Part shown: piece after piece, positions 42,594 through 51,584 of the stretch | Layout of the letters: each line of letters starts with the position of its first letter | Numbering within the stretch: position 1 is the first letter of the stretch | From: Betaproteobacteria bacterium | GTDB lineage: Bacteria; Pseudomonadota; Gammaproteobacteria; Burkholderiales; Rhodocyclaceae | Reading direction: 5' to 3' | Length of the DNA: 64,000 nucleotides | NCBI GenBank assembly: GCA_016705475.1 | Contig: JADIYD010000001.1 | Coordinates: 1 to 64,000, forward strand | The notes under the pieces: generated by a model | Told to the model about the DNA's origin: nothing | What the model saw: the letters and a program-made list of their open reading frames with translations, nothing else | Databases searched by the model: none | Position numbers and translations under genes: made by a program

Positions 42594-43367
42594 TTATTCG
42601 GGAATGAAGCAACGGTGGCCGCGGTCTTCGATCTGGCGCAGGCCATAGCCGTAGAGTTCGGAGAGCGTGTCGGCAGTCAGAATGCGGTCCACCGAACCGG
42701 CTTCGGTCCTGCCATCGCCGTACACCAGAACGGCGCGGTCGCAAAAACGGTGCGCCAATGCCGGGTCGTGCAGAACCATGACGACGCCGGCGCCGCAATC
42801 GCGCGCAGTGCCGGCGAAGAGTTCGAGGACAGCCATCTGGTGATTGAGGTCGAGATGCGACAGCGGCTCGTCGAGCAGATAGAGTGGTGCCGCCTGGGTC
42901 AGGAGCGTCGCGATGGACAGGCGCTGGCGTTCGCCGCCGGACAGGGTGTGAATCTGGCGGGTTTCCATGCCGTCCAGCCCAACAGCCTTAAGCGCGCCAC
43001 GCGCCAGTTCGGCATCGCGGGTCGATTCCCAGTTCCAACGCCCGAGATGCGGGTGGCGGCCGGTCAGCGCGGTTTCCAGCACCGTCGAACCGAAGGGGTC
43101 AGACTGGAACTGGCCGAGCCAGGCGCGGCGCAAGGCGGCCTCCCGGGCATGCAACAAGGCCGCATCTTCGCCATCGAGCAGCAGCACACCCGCCTTCGGC
43201 GGACGCAGACCGGCCAGGGTCGACAGCAGCGTCGATTTGCCGGCGCCGTTGCGGCCGAGGATGGCGACGCGCTCGCCGCTGGCAACGCGCAGATCGATGC
43301 GGTCGACCACGGTGCTGCCGCCAATTTCGACGACCAGTTGTTTGGCTTCGAGCAATGGCCGGGTCAT
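42594..43367 (-). CDS. btuD: Cobalamin/iron-chelate ABC transporter ATP-binding protein (BtuD-like)
   Basis: 257 aa from ATG 43367. Walker A GRNGAGKSTL, signature LSGGERQRLSIATLL, Walker B LYLLDEPLSHLD. FecCD-type partner overlaps by 4 bases. Placement downstream of a cobalamin riboswitch assigns the substrate. Confidence 0.9.
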   Translation of the reverse strand: MTRPLLEAKQLVVEIGGSTVVDRIDLRVASGERVAILGRNGAGKSTLLSTLAGLRPPKAGVLLLDGEDAALLHAREAALRRAWLGQFQSDPFGSTVLETALTGRHPHLGRWNWESTRDAELARGALKAVGLDGMETRQIHTLSGGERQRLSIATLLTQAAPLYLLDEPLSHLDLNHQMAVLELFAGTARDCGAGVVMVLHDPALAHRFCDRAVLVYGDGRTEAGSVDRILTADTLSELYGYGLRQIEDRGHRCFIPE

Positions 43368-44341
43368 TTCGGTTGTCTCGAGAGCAGGAGGAGGAACACC
43401 GGAACCCCGATCAGCGCGGTCAGCACGCCGACTGGCAGCTGTTGCGGCGCAATCAAGGTGCGCGCCAGCGTATCGGCCAGCACGAGCAGCGAACCGCCGG
43501 CCAGCACCGAGGCCGGCAGCAGCAGGCGCTGGTCGTTGCCGGTGGCAAGGCGGACCAGATGCGGCACGATCAACCCGACGAAACCGATCGACCCGGCCGT
43601 CGTCACCGAGGCGGCAGTGGCCAGCGAGGCCAGCAAATAGATGGCGTAGCGCAGCCGGCCAACCGCGACGCCCAAAGCCTGCGCCTGCATCAATCCGCGC
43701 GAGAGCAGGTTCAGTTCGCGGGCGAACGGCATCGACAACAGCAAGGCGATGGCCAGCGCAACAAAGGCCGGCCACCACTGCGCGCTTTGCCCAAGGTCGC
43801 CCATCAGCCAGAACAGCATGCCGCGCAGCTTGTGCTCGTCGGCAATGCTCAACATCAGCGCAACGAGTGCGCCACAACCGGCTGCGACGATGACGCCGGT
43901 CAGCAACAACCGCGTCTGTGTCCAGCTCCCGTCGCCGTGCGCCAGCCCGAAGACCAGCAGCATTGCGGCGAAGGCGCCAACAAAGGCCAGCCCGTCCACG
44001 CCGAGCACCGGCAGTCCGAGCAGCATGGCAAACATCGCCCCCACCCCGGCGCCACCGGAAATGCCCAGCACGTAAGGATCGGCCAGCGGATTGCGCAACA
44101 AAACCTGCATCAGCGCGCCAGCCAGCGCTAGCAGTCCGCCGCAGGCAAAACCAGCCAGCGCACGCGGCAGGCGAAGCTGCAGCACAACATCGCCGGCCCC
44201 GCCCTCCTGACCCAGCAGGGCCGCCAGCACTTCGCCGTAGGAGACCTTGAAACTACCCACCGTCAACGCCAGCCCGATACTCGCCACGGCCAGCAGGCCG
44301 AGGCTGGCGAGGATCAGGATGGCGCGCTGGCGGGTAGGCAC
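43364..44341 (-). CDS. btuC: Cobalamin ABC transporter permease (BtuC-like, FecCD family)
   Basis: 325 aa, about nine to ten helices. LRLPRALAGFACGGLLALAGALMQVLLRNPLADPYVLGISGGAGVGA is the family core (positions about 55-100); TVTTAGSIGFVGLIVPH is the coupling region. Lies 6 bases from btuB. No btuF-like binding protein is seen in the window. Confidence 0.9.
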   Translation of the reverse strand: MPTRQRAILILASLGLLAVASIGLALTVGSFKVSYGEVLAALLGQEGGAGDVVLQLRLPRALAGFACGGLLALAGALMQVLLRNPLADPYVLGISGGAGVGAMFAMLLGLPVLGVDGLAFVGAFAAMLLVFGLAHGDGSWTQTRLLLTGVIVAAGCGALVALMLSIADEHKLRGMLFWLMGDLGQSAQWWPAFVALAIALLLSMPFARELNLLSRGLMQAQALGVAVGRLRYAIYLLASLATAASVTTAGSIGFVGLIVPHLVRLATGNDQRLLLPASVLAGGSLLVLADTLARTLIAPQQLPVGVLTALIGVPVFLLLLSRQPK

Positions 44342-44347
44342 GGATGC

Positions 44348-46174
44348 TTACTTCGGGCTGTAACGCAGGCCGATGAAGGCATTGCGACCGAATGTTCCGT
44401 AACCGAGCGCGGTTTCGTACTGCTTGTCGAAGACGTTGTTGATGCGCCCTTCGATGGCCAGTTCCTTGGTGATGGCGTAACGGCCGGTCAGGTTGGTCAG
44501 CGTGTAGGCGTCCATCAGCCCCGTCTCGGTATTGCTGTTGAAACGCTTGTCGACCGCCATGAACTCGCCGCCGACATCAAACGCGCCAATTCGGCGCGAT
44601 ACCCAGAGTGTCGCTTTCTGGCCCGCACGACGCCCGAGTTTCTTGCCAGTATCCTCGTTCTTCGCGTCGAGAAAATCGGCACTGGCCCCGATGCTCCAAT
44701 CCTCGAATCGCGCCTGGTAGGCGAGGGTCAGCCCCTCGAGTTGGGCGCGCGAAACGTTCTGGTACTTGAAAGTCGTGAACGAATAGTCAATGAGGTTCTC
44801 GATGCGATTCTGATAATAGGTCGCGGAAACGGTTTGGCTGCCGCTATCCCAGATCAGCGCTGCTTCCTGGTTCTTCGCTTTTTCCGCTTGCAGCAGAGGG
44901 TTGCCACTGTATTGGTCGAACAATTGATAGAGCGATGGCGCCTTGAATGCTGTCCCGTAGCTGACATGGGCCCGCCACTGTTTGGCCAGTTGCAAGCCAT
45001 AGGCCAGCGCATAGGTATCTGCCGCGCCAAATTGGGAATGGTCATCGTGGCGACCGGTGATCTGCCAGCGATGTATGTCGTAGTTGGCCATCCAGCCGGC
45101 GACCACAGAATTGATGGTTACTTCCGAATCAGCGGCAAAGCTGGTCCGGGGGGTAACGGATTGGTCCTGTCTCTCCAGAGAGATCAGGGCGCTACCCAGT
45201 GGCAACTTGACGTCGTTCTGCCAGCCCAATTGCTTGTTCTGGGTGCGCAGGTAGTCACCATTGGCTGGCGCCCCTGAGTAGAAATTGTTTTGATAATCAA
45301 CGGCCTCGCCGTAATGCAGCTTGCTGTTCCAGTTGTCCAGGATGCGGTTTTTGGTGAAGACCTGCCACTGCTCGGATTCGAACAGCACACGGCTGTCGAA
45401 GGAGCTGGTGCCGGTGGAACTGTCGTAATAGGTCTTTCCTTCGTTGCGGCGGTAGGAAAGACCGATTTCATGACCCTTGGCGGGCAGGAAGGAGAGCGAG
45501 GCACCGCCACCCGTATTCCTGTACGGGTCTCTGTCGGCATCCTTGTTGCTCGCATTTCGTCGCGCCGAGATGCTGTCGGAGCTTTGATGATTCCCATCGA
45601 GCCGGAAACGCCACTGCTCGTTGCCGCCGGACAGGCCGGCGGACACCTGCGCGGTATTTTGGGTGCCGTAGCCGACAAATCCGTTTGCCCGTAGTCCGGG
45701 TTCGCCGCGCTTGGTAAAAATCTGTATGACGCCGCCGACGGCATCTGCGCCATACAGCGTTGCAGCTGGCCCGCGCAGGATCTCAATGCGCTCGACATCG
45801 GCCAGCGGCACGAAGCGTAATGGCGAGCCGGAAAGGTCTACGGAATTGATGGGGATGCCATCGATCAAAACCTTGGTCTGGTCGGGGCGGGCGCCGCGAA
45901 TATAGAAGTTCGTCGAGGTGCCAGGGCCGCCGTTGCTCGCCGTCTGGATGCCGGGCTGACGGGCCAGCAATTCGGTAATGGTGCCTTGGCCTGTGCGCTC
46001 TATTTCCTCGCGATCAATGACTGAAACGTCGGCGAGCAATTCAGATGCGCGCATTTCCTGTCGAGTGGCGGTAACAAGAACGGGATCGAGTGCAGCAAGT
46101 TTGTCGACGGCAAATGCCGCAGGGGCGAAAGACAATGCCAGCAGCGTGGCAATGGGGTTCAAACGTGGATACAT
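44348..46174 (-). CDS. btuB: BtuB-like TonB-dependent cobalamin receptor
   Basis: 608 aa from ATG 46174 (MYPRLNPIATLLALSFAPAAFA). TonB box-like DPVLVTATRQE; plug ITELLARQPGIQTAS, RGARPDQTKVLIDGIPINS, GADAVGGVIQIFTK; barrel ends FIGLRYSPK. Cobalamin specificity follows from the riboswitch upstream and BtuCD downstream. Confidence 0.93.
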   Translation of the reverse strand: MYPRLNPIATLLALSFAPAAFAVDKLAALDPVLVTATRQEMRASELLADVSVIDREEIERTGQGTITELLARQPGIQTASNGGPGTSTNFYIRGARPDQTKVLIDGIPINSVDLSGSPLRFVPLADVERIEILRGPAATLYGADAVGGVIQIFTKRGEPGLRANGFVGYGTQNTAQVSAGLSGGNEQWRFRLDGNHQSSDSISARRNASNKDADRDPYRNTGGGASLSFLPAKGHEIGLSYRRNEGKTYYDSSTGTSSFDSRVLFESEQWQVFTKNRILDNWNSKLHYGEAVDYQNNFYSGAPANGDYLRTQNKQLGWQNDVKLPLGSALISLERQDQSVTPRTSFAADSEVTINSVVAGWMANYDIHRWQITGRHDDHSQFGAADTYALAYGLQLAKQWRAHVSYGTAFKAPSLYQLFDQYSGNPLLQAEKAKNQEAALIWDSGSQTVSATYYQNRIENLIDYSFTTFKYQNVSRAQLEGLTLAYQARFEDWSIGASADFLDAKNEDTGKKLGRRAGQKATLWVSRRIGAFDVGGEFMAVDKRFNSNTETGLMDAYTLTNLTGRYAITKELAIEGRINNVFDKQYETALGYGTFGRNAFIGLRYSPK

Positions 46175-46295
46175 GGTTTTCCTTTTCCCGGCGTGCGTCC
46201 CCGCGTGCCGGAAGAGCATTGAAAAGGAAATGCGAGGGGAGGAGGCTGGTTGCGTGAACCCGCGCCACACCCCCGTGGCACTTCCGCGATTTGTC

Positions 46296-46475
46296 CCAGG
46301 CCGGTATCCGGGCTCGCAAGTTTTGACGTATCGCCTTCCCAGGTTGGCACCCAGTGGCCTTGTGATACGTCCGCACTTGCTTACCGTTGCGGGGGCAGCA
46401 GCGGAATGGTCTCGTTGGAGACGCACCGCTTTCCCGTTTAACTGCGCTTGGAGAATCCTTGCGCAGCACCTGAAG
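46296..46475 (-). promoter_or_regulatory. Cobalamin riboswitch
   Basis: On the minus strand, in order: GGTGC near the 5' end, AAACGGGAA, GCTGCCCCCGCAACGGTAAG, GCCACTGGG, GGGAAGGCG and the B12 box GAGCCCGGATACCGGCCTG. These are the conserved blocks of the adenosylcobalamin aptamer. It lies about 120 bases upstream of btuB; a GTGCCAC/GTGGCGC hairpin near 46270-46290 could be the expression platform. High B12 would switch the btu-cob operon off. Confidence 0.93.
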
Positions 46476-46566
46476 CGGCTCGCATTCTACATTCATTGTT
46501 GCTGCAGCGCATCAGTCACAGTGCATTAAATAGCGATAAACCACTTTTAGAATAATGGCTTAGTCC

Positions 46567-46596
46567 TTGACCTTGCGGCGTTTTAGCCTCTATAGT
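46567..46596 (+). promoter_or_regulatory. Sigma-70 promoter giving a near-leaderless transcript
   Basis: TTGACC at 46567-46572 and TATAGT at 46591-46596, spacer 18. The predicted start is about 46603, directly at the ATG at 46604. Confidence 0.6.
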
Positions 46597-46603
46597 TCGC
46601 GAC

Positions 46604-46801
46604 ATGAATGTGGAACTCGAAACGTTAGAAGCCAAAATCGAACAGGTTGTCGCACTGGTTCACCAGTTGCGCGCCGAGAACGAGGTTTTGAAGAACCAGA
46701 TGACCGCGGCCGAGGCCGAACGGCTGCATCTGCGGCAGACGATGACGGCTGCCCGTGAGCGGCTCGAAGGTCTGATGGACAAGATTCCTGAGGATGCCTG
46801 A
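46604..46801 (+). CDS. Small coiled-coil protein (TIGR02449/ZapB-like)
   Basis: 65 aa, almost entirely heptad coiled coil (LETLEAKIEQVVALVHQLRAENEVLKNQM). It resembles the small TIGR02449/ZapB-like proteins encoded just before zapA. Probably a division-site accessory. It overlaps or abuts zapA, so the two are co-translated. Confidence 0.8.
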   Translation: MNVELETLEAKIEQVVALVHQLRAENEVLKNQMTAAEAERLHLRQTMTAARERLEGLMDKIPEDA

Positions 46802-46802
46802 G

Positions 46803-47138
46803 ATGAGCGCCGAGCCGAATTTCCTCGACGTCAAGATCATGGGCCGCGAGTACCGCGTTGCCTGTACGCCGGAAGAGCGCGAAGCCCTGCTGTCGGCGGT
46901 TGATCTGGTCGATAACAAGATGCGCGACATCGCGCAGCGCACCAAGAACACCATCGCTGAACGCGTTGCCGTCATGGCTGCCCTGAACATCGCCCACGAG
47001 CACCTTTCCGGGGCTGTCGGCGGGGCCGGAAAAGAGTTTTCGGAAGCAGTTGATACTTCCGAAACGAAGCGTAGAATCGGTGACATGGGAGCACGACTTG
47101 ATGCCGTGCTTGCGCCCCAGCAGCAACTGGACCTGTAG
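46803..47138 (+). CDS. zapA: Cell division protein ZapA
   Basis: 111 aa from ATG 46803 (ATG 46794 is an alternative). LDVKIMGREYRVACTPEEREALLSAVDLVDNKM is the ZapA fold, then a coiled coil (AERVAVMAALNIAHEHL). It crosslinks FtsZ filaments. Location just before the 6S RNA gene is the classical arrangement. Confidence 0.93.
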   Translation: MSAEPNFLDVKIMGREYRVACTPEEREALLSAVDLVDNKMRDIAQRTKNTIAERVAVMAALNIAHEHLSGAVGGAGKEFSEAVDTSETKRRIGDMGARLDAVLAPQQQLDL

Positions 47139-47171
47139 TCGGTTCTGCTGACCCCGGCGCCGCCCGCCGAG

Positions 47172-47350
47172 CGTCCCCTGCGGTGTTTGTTAAGGCCATA
47201 CATTCCTTGAACCAATGCTAATTGGCATCGGTTGCGGACCATCAATCCGCTGTTGTGCGCGCTCCCAGCGAGTGTGCCTGATGCGGAAGGAATGCGACCA
47301 CTCTGGACCCAGGTTCAGGATGCCGGCCTGACGGCACTTGCGGGGGCTTT
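47172..47350 (+). ncRNA. ssrS: 6S RNA
   Basis: Non-coding segment after zapA. Closing stem CCCCTGC (5') with GCGGGGG (3'). GGCC...TTGAACC pairs with GGTTCAG...GGCC, and CATTCCTT pairs with AAGGAATG, leaving a large central bubble that mimics an open promoter. A T7 run follows at about 47348-47354. 6S RNA binds RNA polymerase holoenzyme in stationary phase. The call rests on structure and synteny; exact ends are approximate. Confidence 0.8.
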
Positions 47351-47375
47351 TTTTGCCGCAAAGTTACCTGAACGC

Positions 47376-47843
47376 ATGCAATATTGGCTGATGAAGTCGG
47401 AGCCCGACGAGGTTTCAATTGACGACCTCGAGGCAGCGCCATCGCAACGGGCGGCGTGGTTCGGTGTGCGCAATTACCAGGCGCGCAATTTCATGCGCGA
47501 TGCGATGCAGGTCGGTGACCTTGCCTTCTTCTACCATTCCAGTTGCGCCGAACCGGGCATTGCCGGCATTTGCGAGGTTTGTTCCGAGCCTTATCCGGAT
47601 GAAACCCAGTTTGCTACGGTCAACCCGTATTTTGACCCGAAATCGAAACTGGATAATCCGCGCTGGTGGTTGCGTGACGTGCGTTTTGTCGCCAAGTCGC
47701 GCCTGATACCGCTAGCTGAACTGCGAGCTTGTCCAGAACTTGCTAACATGCGCCTCCTTGCCCGCGGCAACCGGCTGTCGATCATGCCGGTCAGTGAATC
47801 CGAGTGGGCGTTCATCACCACGGAATTGATGGGGCAGCAATGA
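47376..47843 (+). CDS. EVE-domain protein
   Basis: 155 aa from ATG 47376. QYWLMKSEPDEVSIDDLE, WFGVRNYQARNFMRDAMQVGDLAFFYHSSC and FDPKSKLDNPRWW are the EVE (thymocyte-protein-like) signatures. EVE is a PUA-like fold that reads modified bases. The codons around ATVNPYFDPKSK contain a dispersed-repeat-like string (47611-47648). Stop overlaps the next ATG. Confidence 0.9.
   Translation: MQYWLMKSEPDEVSIDDLEAAPSQRAAWFGVRNYQARNFMRDAMQVGDLAFFYHSSCAEPGIAGICEVCSEPYPDETQFATVNPYFDPKSKLDNPRWWLRDVRFVAKSRLIPLAELRACPELANMRLLARGNRLSIMPVSESEWAFITTELMGQQ
47611..47648 (+). repeat. Dispersed-repeat-like sequence, copy 18 (weaker), in the EVE gene
   Basis: TTGCTACGGTCAACCCGTAT, then GACCCGAAATCGAAAC. Core and spacing fit, but the A-tract is T-rich and the encoded residues are conserved in the family. 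Confidence 0.4.
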
Positions 47844-48646
47844 CAGTCTGGTGGCTGGCGTACATCGCATTGGGCGCATTCGCGGGATTTTTTGCCGGCC
47901 TGCTGGGCATCGGCGGTGGCTCGGTCATGGTGCCGATTCTGGTCATGCTGTTCGCCGCGCAAGGCTTTCCCGCCGGCGAAGTGATGCATCTGGCGCTGGG
48001 CACCTCGATGGCAGCGATTTTCTTTACCTCAATTTCCAGCGTGCGCACCCATCACGCCCATGGTGCGGTGCTATGGCCGATTGTTAAGCGAATAACGCCG
48101 GGAATCGTTGTCGGCACGCTGCTCGGGACCCATATTGCCAGCCTGGTGCCGACCAAGGCGCTGGCGCTGATCTTCACCATTTTCATCTGCTACGTGTCGG
48201 TGCAGATGATCCTCAACATCAAGCCAAAGCCGCATCGCGAAATGCCGGGCGTGTGGGGTACGTCACTGGTTGGCGCCTTCATCGGCGGCTTGTCTTGTCT
48301 GGTGGCCATCGGCGGCGGGGTGTTGTCGGTCCCGTTCATGACCTGGTGCAATGTGAAAGTGCAGAATGCCATCGGCACTTCGGCGGCGATCGGCTTTCCG
48401 ATTGCGCTGGGCGGTGCGTTGGGCTACATCTGGAATGGCTGGTCGGAAGTCGGACTGCCGGAAGGCAGCCTCGGCTTCGTTTATCTGCCGGCAGTTGTTG
48501 GTGTGGCCATTGCCAGTATCATGACGGCGCCGATTGGCGCCCGCAAGACCCACGAGTTGCCGGTCGCAACGCTGAAGCGGATCTTTGCCGCGATCCTCCT
48601 GGTGCTCGCCGGCAAGATGCTCTGGGGCTTATTCAGCGCGCCTTGA
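47840..48646 (+). CDS. TSUP-family (TauE/SafE) sulfite/anion exporter
   Basis: 268 aa from ATG 47840, about eight helices. AGFFAGLLGIGGGSVMVPIL and SCLVAIGGGVLSVPFMTWCNVKVQNAIGTSAA are the two TSUP repeats. The family moves sulfite or organosulfonates. ATGA overlap with the EVE gene; the 3' end overlaps the convergent enoyl-CoA hydratase by 14 bases. Confidence 0.88.
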   Translation: MTVWWLAYIALGAFAGFFAGLLGIGGGSVMVPILVMLFAAQGFPAGEVMHLALGTSMAAIFFTSISSVRTHHAHGAVLWPIVKRITPGIVVGTLLGTHIASLVPTKALALIFTIFICYVSVQMILNIKPKPHREMPGVWGTSLVGAFIGGLSCLVAIGGGVLSVPFMTWCNVKVQNAIGTSAAIGFPIALGGALGYIWNGWSEVGLPEGSLGFVYLPAVVGVAIASIMTAPIGARKTHELPVATLKRIFAAILLVLAGKMLWGLFSAP

Positions 48647-49409
48647 ACGCCGGTTTGCGTTTTTCAAGGAAAGCGGCTAGTCCCTCCCGGTAATCCTCGG
48701 TGTCGAGGAAAGCGAAAGAGGCGGCTTTTTCATCATCGCTCAGCGGCTTTCCGTCCATCAGGCGGCTTATCCATTGCTTGTGCCAGCCGGCGACCAACGG
48801 TGCTCCGGCGCAGATTCGCTTGGCGGTGGCGTAGGCTTCGTTTTCGGTTTCGTCATCGGCCACGACGCGCGTGACCAGGCCTTTGGCGTAGGCCTCGGCG
48901 GAAGTCAGGATGCGACCTTCGAGCAGTATTTCCTTCATTACTGCGGGGCCGGCCAGGCGTAGCAAGCCTTCCATTTCGCCGGGGTACATCGAAAAACCCA
49001 GTCGATTGATCGGTGCGCCAAAACGAGCTGACTCCCCGCAAATACGGAAATCGCAGACCCCGGCAATTTCCAGTCCGCCGCCGATGCAGGCACCCTGAAT
49101 CAGTGCCACTGTCGGGTGCGGGCAATTGTCGATGGCCTGCAGGGCCTGGGCGACATGGCCGTGATAATGCAGAGCCTGTTCCAGTGTTGCCCGGGCAGTG
49201 ACGAATTCCTCAAGGTCACCACCTGCGGCAAAGGCGTCGCTGCCGGCACCGCGTAGCACGACGCAGCGAATGCTGCGGTCGACGCTGATTTCGGCCATTT
49301 TTTCAGCCAGAAGGTTCCACATCCCGAGGTTGATGGCATTCAGCTTGCCGGGGTTGTTCAGGGTCAGCGTGGCGATTTCGCCGTTACAGAAAAAATCAAT
49401 GGTGCTCAT
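48633..49409 (-). CDS. Enoyl-CoA hydratase/isomerase (crotonase) family protein
   Basis: 258 aa. DAFAAGGDLEEFV, VALIQGACIGGGLEIAGVCDFRICG (oxyanion hole), GAPINRLGFSMYPGEMEGLLRL and ILLEGRILTSAEAYAKGLVTRVV. Hydrates enoyl-CoA or isomerises acyl-CoA; substrate not predictable. Confidence 0.9.
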   Translation of the reverse strand: MSTIDFFCNGEIATLTLNNPGKLNAINLGMWNLLAEKMAEISVDRSIRCVVLRGAGSDAFAAGGDLEEFVTARATLEQALHYHGHVAQALQAIDNCPHPTVALIQGACIGGGLEIAGVCDFRICGESARFGAPINRLGFSMYPGEMEGLLRLAGPAVMKEILLEGRILTSAEAYAKGLVTRVVADDETENEAYATAKRICAGAPLVAGWHKQWISRLMDGKPLSDDEKAASFAFLDTEDYREGLAAFLEKRKPAFKAR

Positions 49410-49448
49410 GGGTTATCTCGAATGACCATTTGTAAATTGTGGGATTAA

Positions 49449-49489
49449 TCGATCCAGATCAAAGCGACAAGTCTTATATAAGATAGAAT
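49449..49489 (+). promoter_or_regulatory. FNR-type box and -10 element of the DUF485-actP operon
   Basis: TCGATCCAGATCAA (49449-49462) matches TTGAT-N4-ATCAA with one change. TAGAAT at 49484-49489 is a good -10, giving a start near 49496 and the box centred near -41, the class II activator position. Confidence 0.55.
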
Positions 49490-49542
49490 ATTGCGATTGT
49501 TTTTTGTTGGTAATTATTAATTAAAAGTTAGGAGATCAAGCC

Positions 49543-49863
49543 ATGAGCAGCGCGATGTATGAGCGGATGCGGGTCAATCCGAAATTTCAGGAGCTGGTTT
49601 CAAGACGGGGGCGTTTTGCCTGGACCTTGGCCTTTGTCGTATTAGCCATGTTCTACGGCTTCGTGATGGTCGTTGCCTTCAACCCGGCGGCGCTTGGCCA
49701 GCCGGTTGCAGAAGGTTCCATGTTGACGGTGGGGGTTGCCGTTGAGCTATTCATGTTCATTTTCTTTTGGACGCTGACGGCAGTTTACGTCAAGCGCGCC
49801 AATTCGGAATTTGATGCCCTGACGCAAGAAATCGTCAAGGAAGCCTGGAAGGAGAACAAGTAA
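49543..49863 (+). CDS. DUF485 membrane protein (YjcH-like)
   Basis: 106 aa with two transmembrane helices (RFAWTLAFVVLAMFYGFVMVVAFNP; VAVELFMFIFFWTLTAVYV). DUF485 proteins are encoded directly upstream of ActP-type symporters and are thought to assist them. GGAG at 49531-49534 is the ribosome site. The stop overlaps the symporter ATG. Confidence 0.92.
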   Translation: MSSAMYERMRVNPKFQELVSRRGRFAWTLAFVVLAMFYGFVMVVAFNPAALGQPVAEGSMLTVGVAVELFMFIFFWTLTAVYVKRANSEFDALTQEIVKEAWKENK

Positions 49864-51536
49864 TGCGACGTTTGACTCAACTCGGCACTGCGCTTGGCCT
49901 CTTGGCTGTAGCTGCCTTGGCTTTTGCCGGCGGCCCGCTTGAAGGTGTAACCGAAAAGCAGGCGACCAACTGGCACGCCATCATCATGTTCTGCCTCTTC
50001 GTCTGCATGACGATGGGCATTACCTATTGGGCTTCCAGCCGTACCAAGTCGACCGCTGACTTCTACACGGCAGGCGGCGGCATCACCGGTTTCCAGAACG
50101 GTCTGGCGATTGCCGGCGACTACATGTCTGCCGCCACGCTGCTCGGTTTGACCGCCATGGTTTACGGCAAGGGCTACGACGGCTACATCTACATGCTGGC
50201 CTTCTTTGCCGGCTGGCCGATCATCCTGTTCCTGATGGCCGAACGCCTGCGCAATCTGGGCAAGTTCACCTTCTCCGACATCACCGCCTATCGTCTGGAT
50301 CAGGGCAAGGTGCGCACCATGGCCGCGATTTCGTCGCTCGTCGTGGTCTGCTTCTACCTGATTGCCCAGATGGTCGGTGCCGGTCAGCTGATCAAGCTGC
50401 TTTTCGGTCTGGAGTACAACGTCGCCATCTTTGCGGTTGGTATCCTGATGATGGTCTATGTCACCTTCGGTGGCATGGTCGCCACGACCTGGGTGCAGAT
50501 TATCAAGGCTTGCATGCTCTTGAGTGGCGGTACGCTGGTCATGTTCCTGGCCTTCAGTCAGTTCGGGTTCTCGTTCCAGACGCTGCTCGAAAAGGCAACT
50601 GCTGTTCATGCCCTCGGTCCCAAGCTGATGTATCCAGGCAGCCTCCTGGCCGATCCGGTTACCGCCATCTCCCTCGGTCTTGGGCTGATGTTCGGTACGG
50701 CCGGTCTGCCACATATTCTGATGCGTTTCTTCACCGTGACCGACGCCAAGGAAGCCCGCAAGTCTGTCCTCTACGCTTCAGGCTTCGTTGCCTACTTCTT
50801 CAACGTCATCTTCATCATGGGTCTGTGCGGCATCATCATCGTCGGACAGAATCCTGAGTTCTTCGAAGGCGGTGTGGTTGGCGGCAAAATTATCGGCGGG
50901 GGCAACATGGTTGCCATGCACCTGTCCAAGGCAGTTGGCGGCGACATGCTGCTCGGCTTCCTGGCCGCGGTGGCCTTCGCAACGATTCTGGCGGTGGTTT
51001 CGGGCCTGGCGCTGGCCGGCGCATCGGCCATTTCGCATGACCTCTACGCCCGCGTGATCAAGAAGGGAACCGCCTCGGAAGCCTCCGAAATCCGTGTTTC
51101 CAAGATTGCGACCATCTGTCTCGGCTTCGTTGCCATCATTCTCGGCATCCTGTTCGAAAAGCAGAACATTGCGTTCATGGTCGGTCTTGCCTTCGGCGTA
51201 GCCGCTGCAGCCAACTTCCCCGTGCTTATCCTGTCCATGTACTGGCGGGGTCTGACCACGCGCGGCGCTTTGTTCGGTGGTTATGGTGGCCTGGTTTCCG
51301 CCGTGCTCTTCGTGCTTTTCTCGAAGTCGGTATGGGTCGATGTTCTCGGGAACCCGGCAGCACTCTTCCCCTACACCCAGCCAGCCTTGTTTGCGATGCC
51401 GATTGCTTTCATTTTTGCGTACATTTTCTCGAAGACCGATTCGAGCGTGCGTGCCGGCAAGGAAATCGAGGCGTTCGAAGACCAGTATGTCCGTGCTCAG
51501 ACGGGTTACGGCGCTGCTTCTGCCAGCAACCACTAA
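49863..51536 (+). CDS. actP: Sodium:solute symporter, acetate permease ActP type
   Basis: 557 aa with an N-terminal cleavable-type signal (LAVAALAFAGGPLEG) and about thirteen helices. SRTKSTADFYTAGGGITGFQNGLAIAGDYMSAATLLG is the SSS signature. PHILMRFFTVTDAKEARKSVLYA is typical for ActP/MctC. It likely takes up acetate, propionate or a related short acid, matching the propionyl-CoA genes downstream. Confidence 0.9.
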   Translation: MRRLTQLGTALGLLAVAALAFAGGPLEGVTEKQATNWHAIIMFCLFVCMTMGITYWASSRTKSTADFYTAGGGITGFQNGLAIAGDYMSAATLLGLTAMVYGKGYDGYIYMLAFFAGWPIILFLMAERLRNLGKFTFSDITAYRLDQGKVRTMAAISSLVVVCFYLIAQMVGAGQLIKLLFGLEYNVAIFAVGILMMVYVTFGGMVATTWVQIIKACMLLSGGTLVMFLAFSQFGFSFQTLLEKATAVHALGPKLMYPGSLLADPVTAISLGLGLMFGTAGLPHILMRFFTVTDAKEARKSVLYASGFVAYFFNVIFIMGLCGIIIVGQNPEFFEGGVVGGKIIGGGNMVAMHLSKAVGGDMLLGFLAAVAFATILAVVSGLALAGASAISHDLYARVIKKGTASEASEIRVSKIATICLGFVAIILGILFEKQNIAFMVGLAFGVAAAANFPVLILSMYWRGLTTRGALFGGYGGLVSAVLFVLFSKSVWVDVLGNPAALFPYTQPALFAMPIAFIFAYIFSKTDSSVRAGKEIEAFEDQYVRAQTGYGAASASNH

Positions 51537-51553
51537 GAAACTGCACAACAAAA

Positions 51554-51584
51554 AACCTGACGGTGAAAGCCGTCAGGTTTTTTT
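51554..51584 (+). terminator. Rho-independent terminator after actP
   Basis: AACCTGACGG and CCGTCAGGTT perfect 10-bp arms, loop TGAAAG, then T7. Confidence 0.92.
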
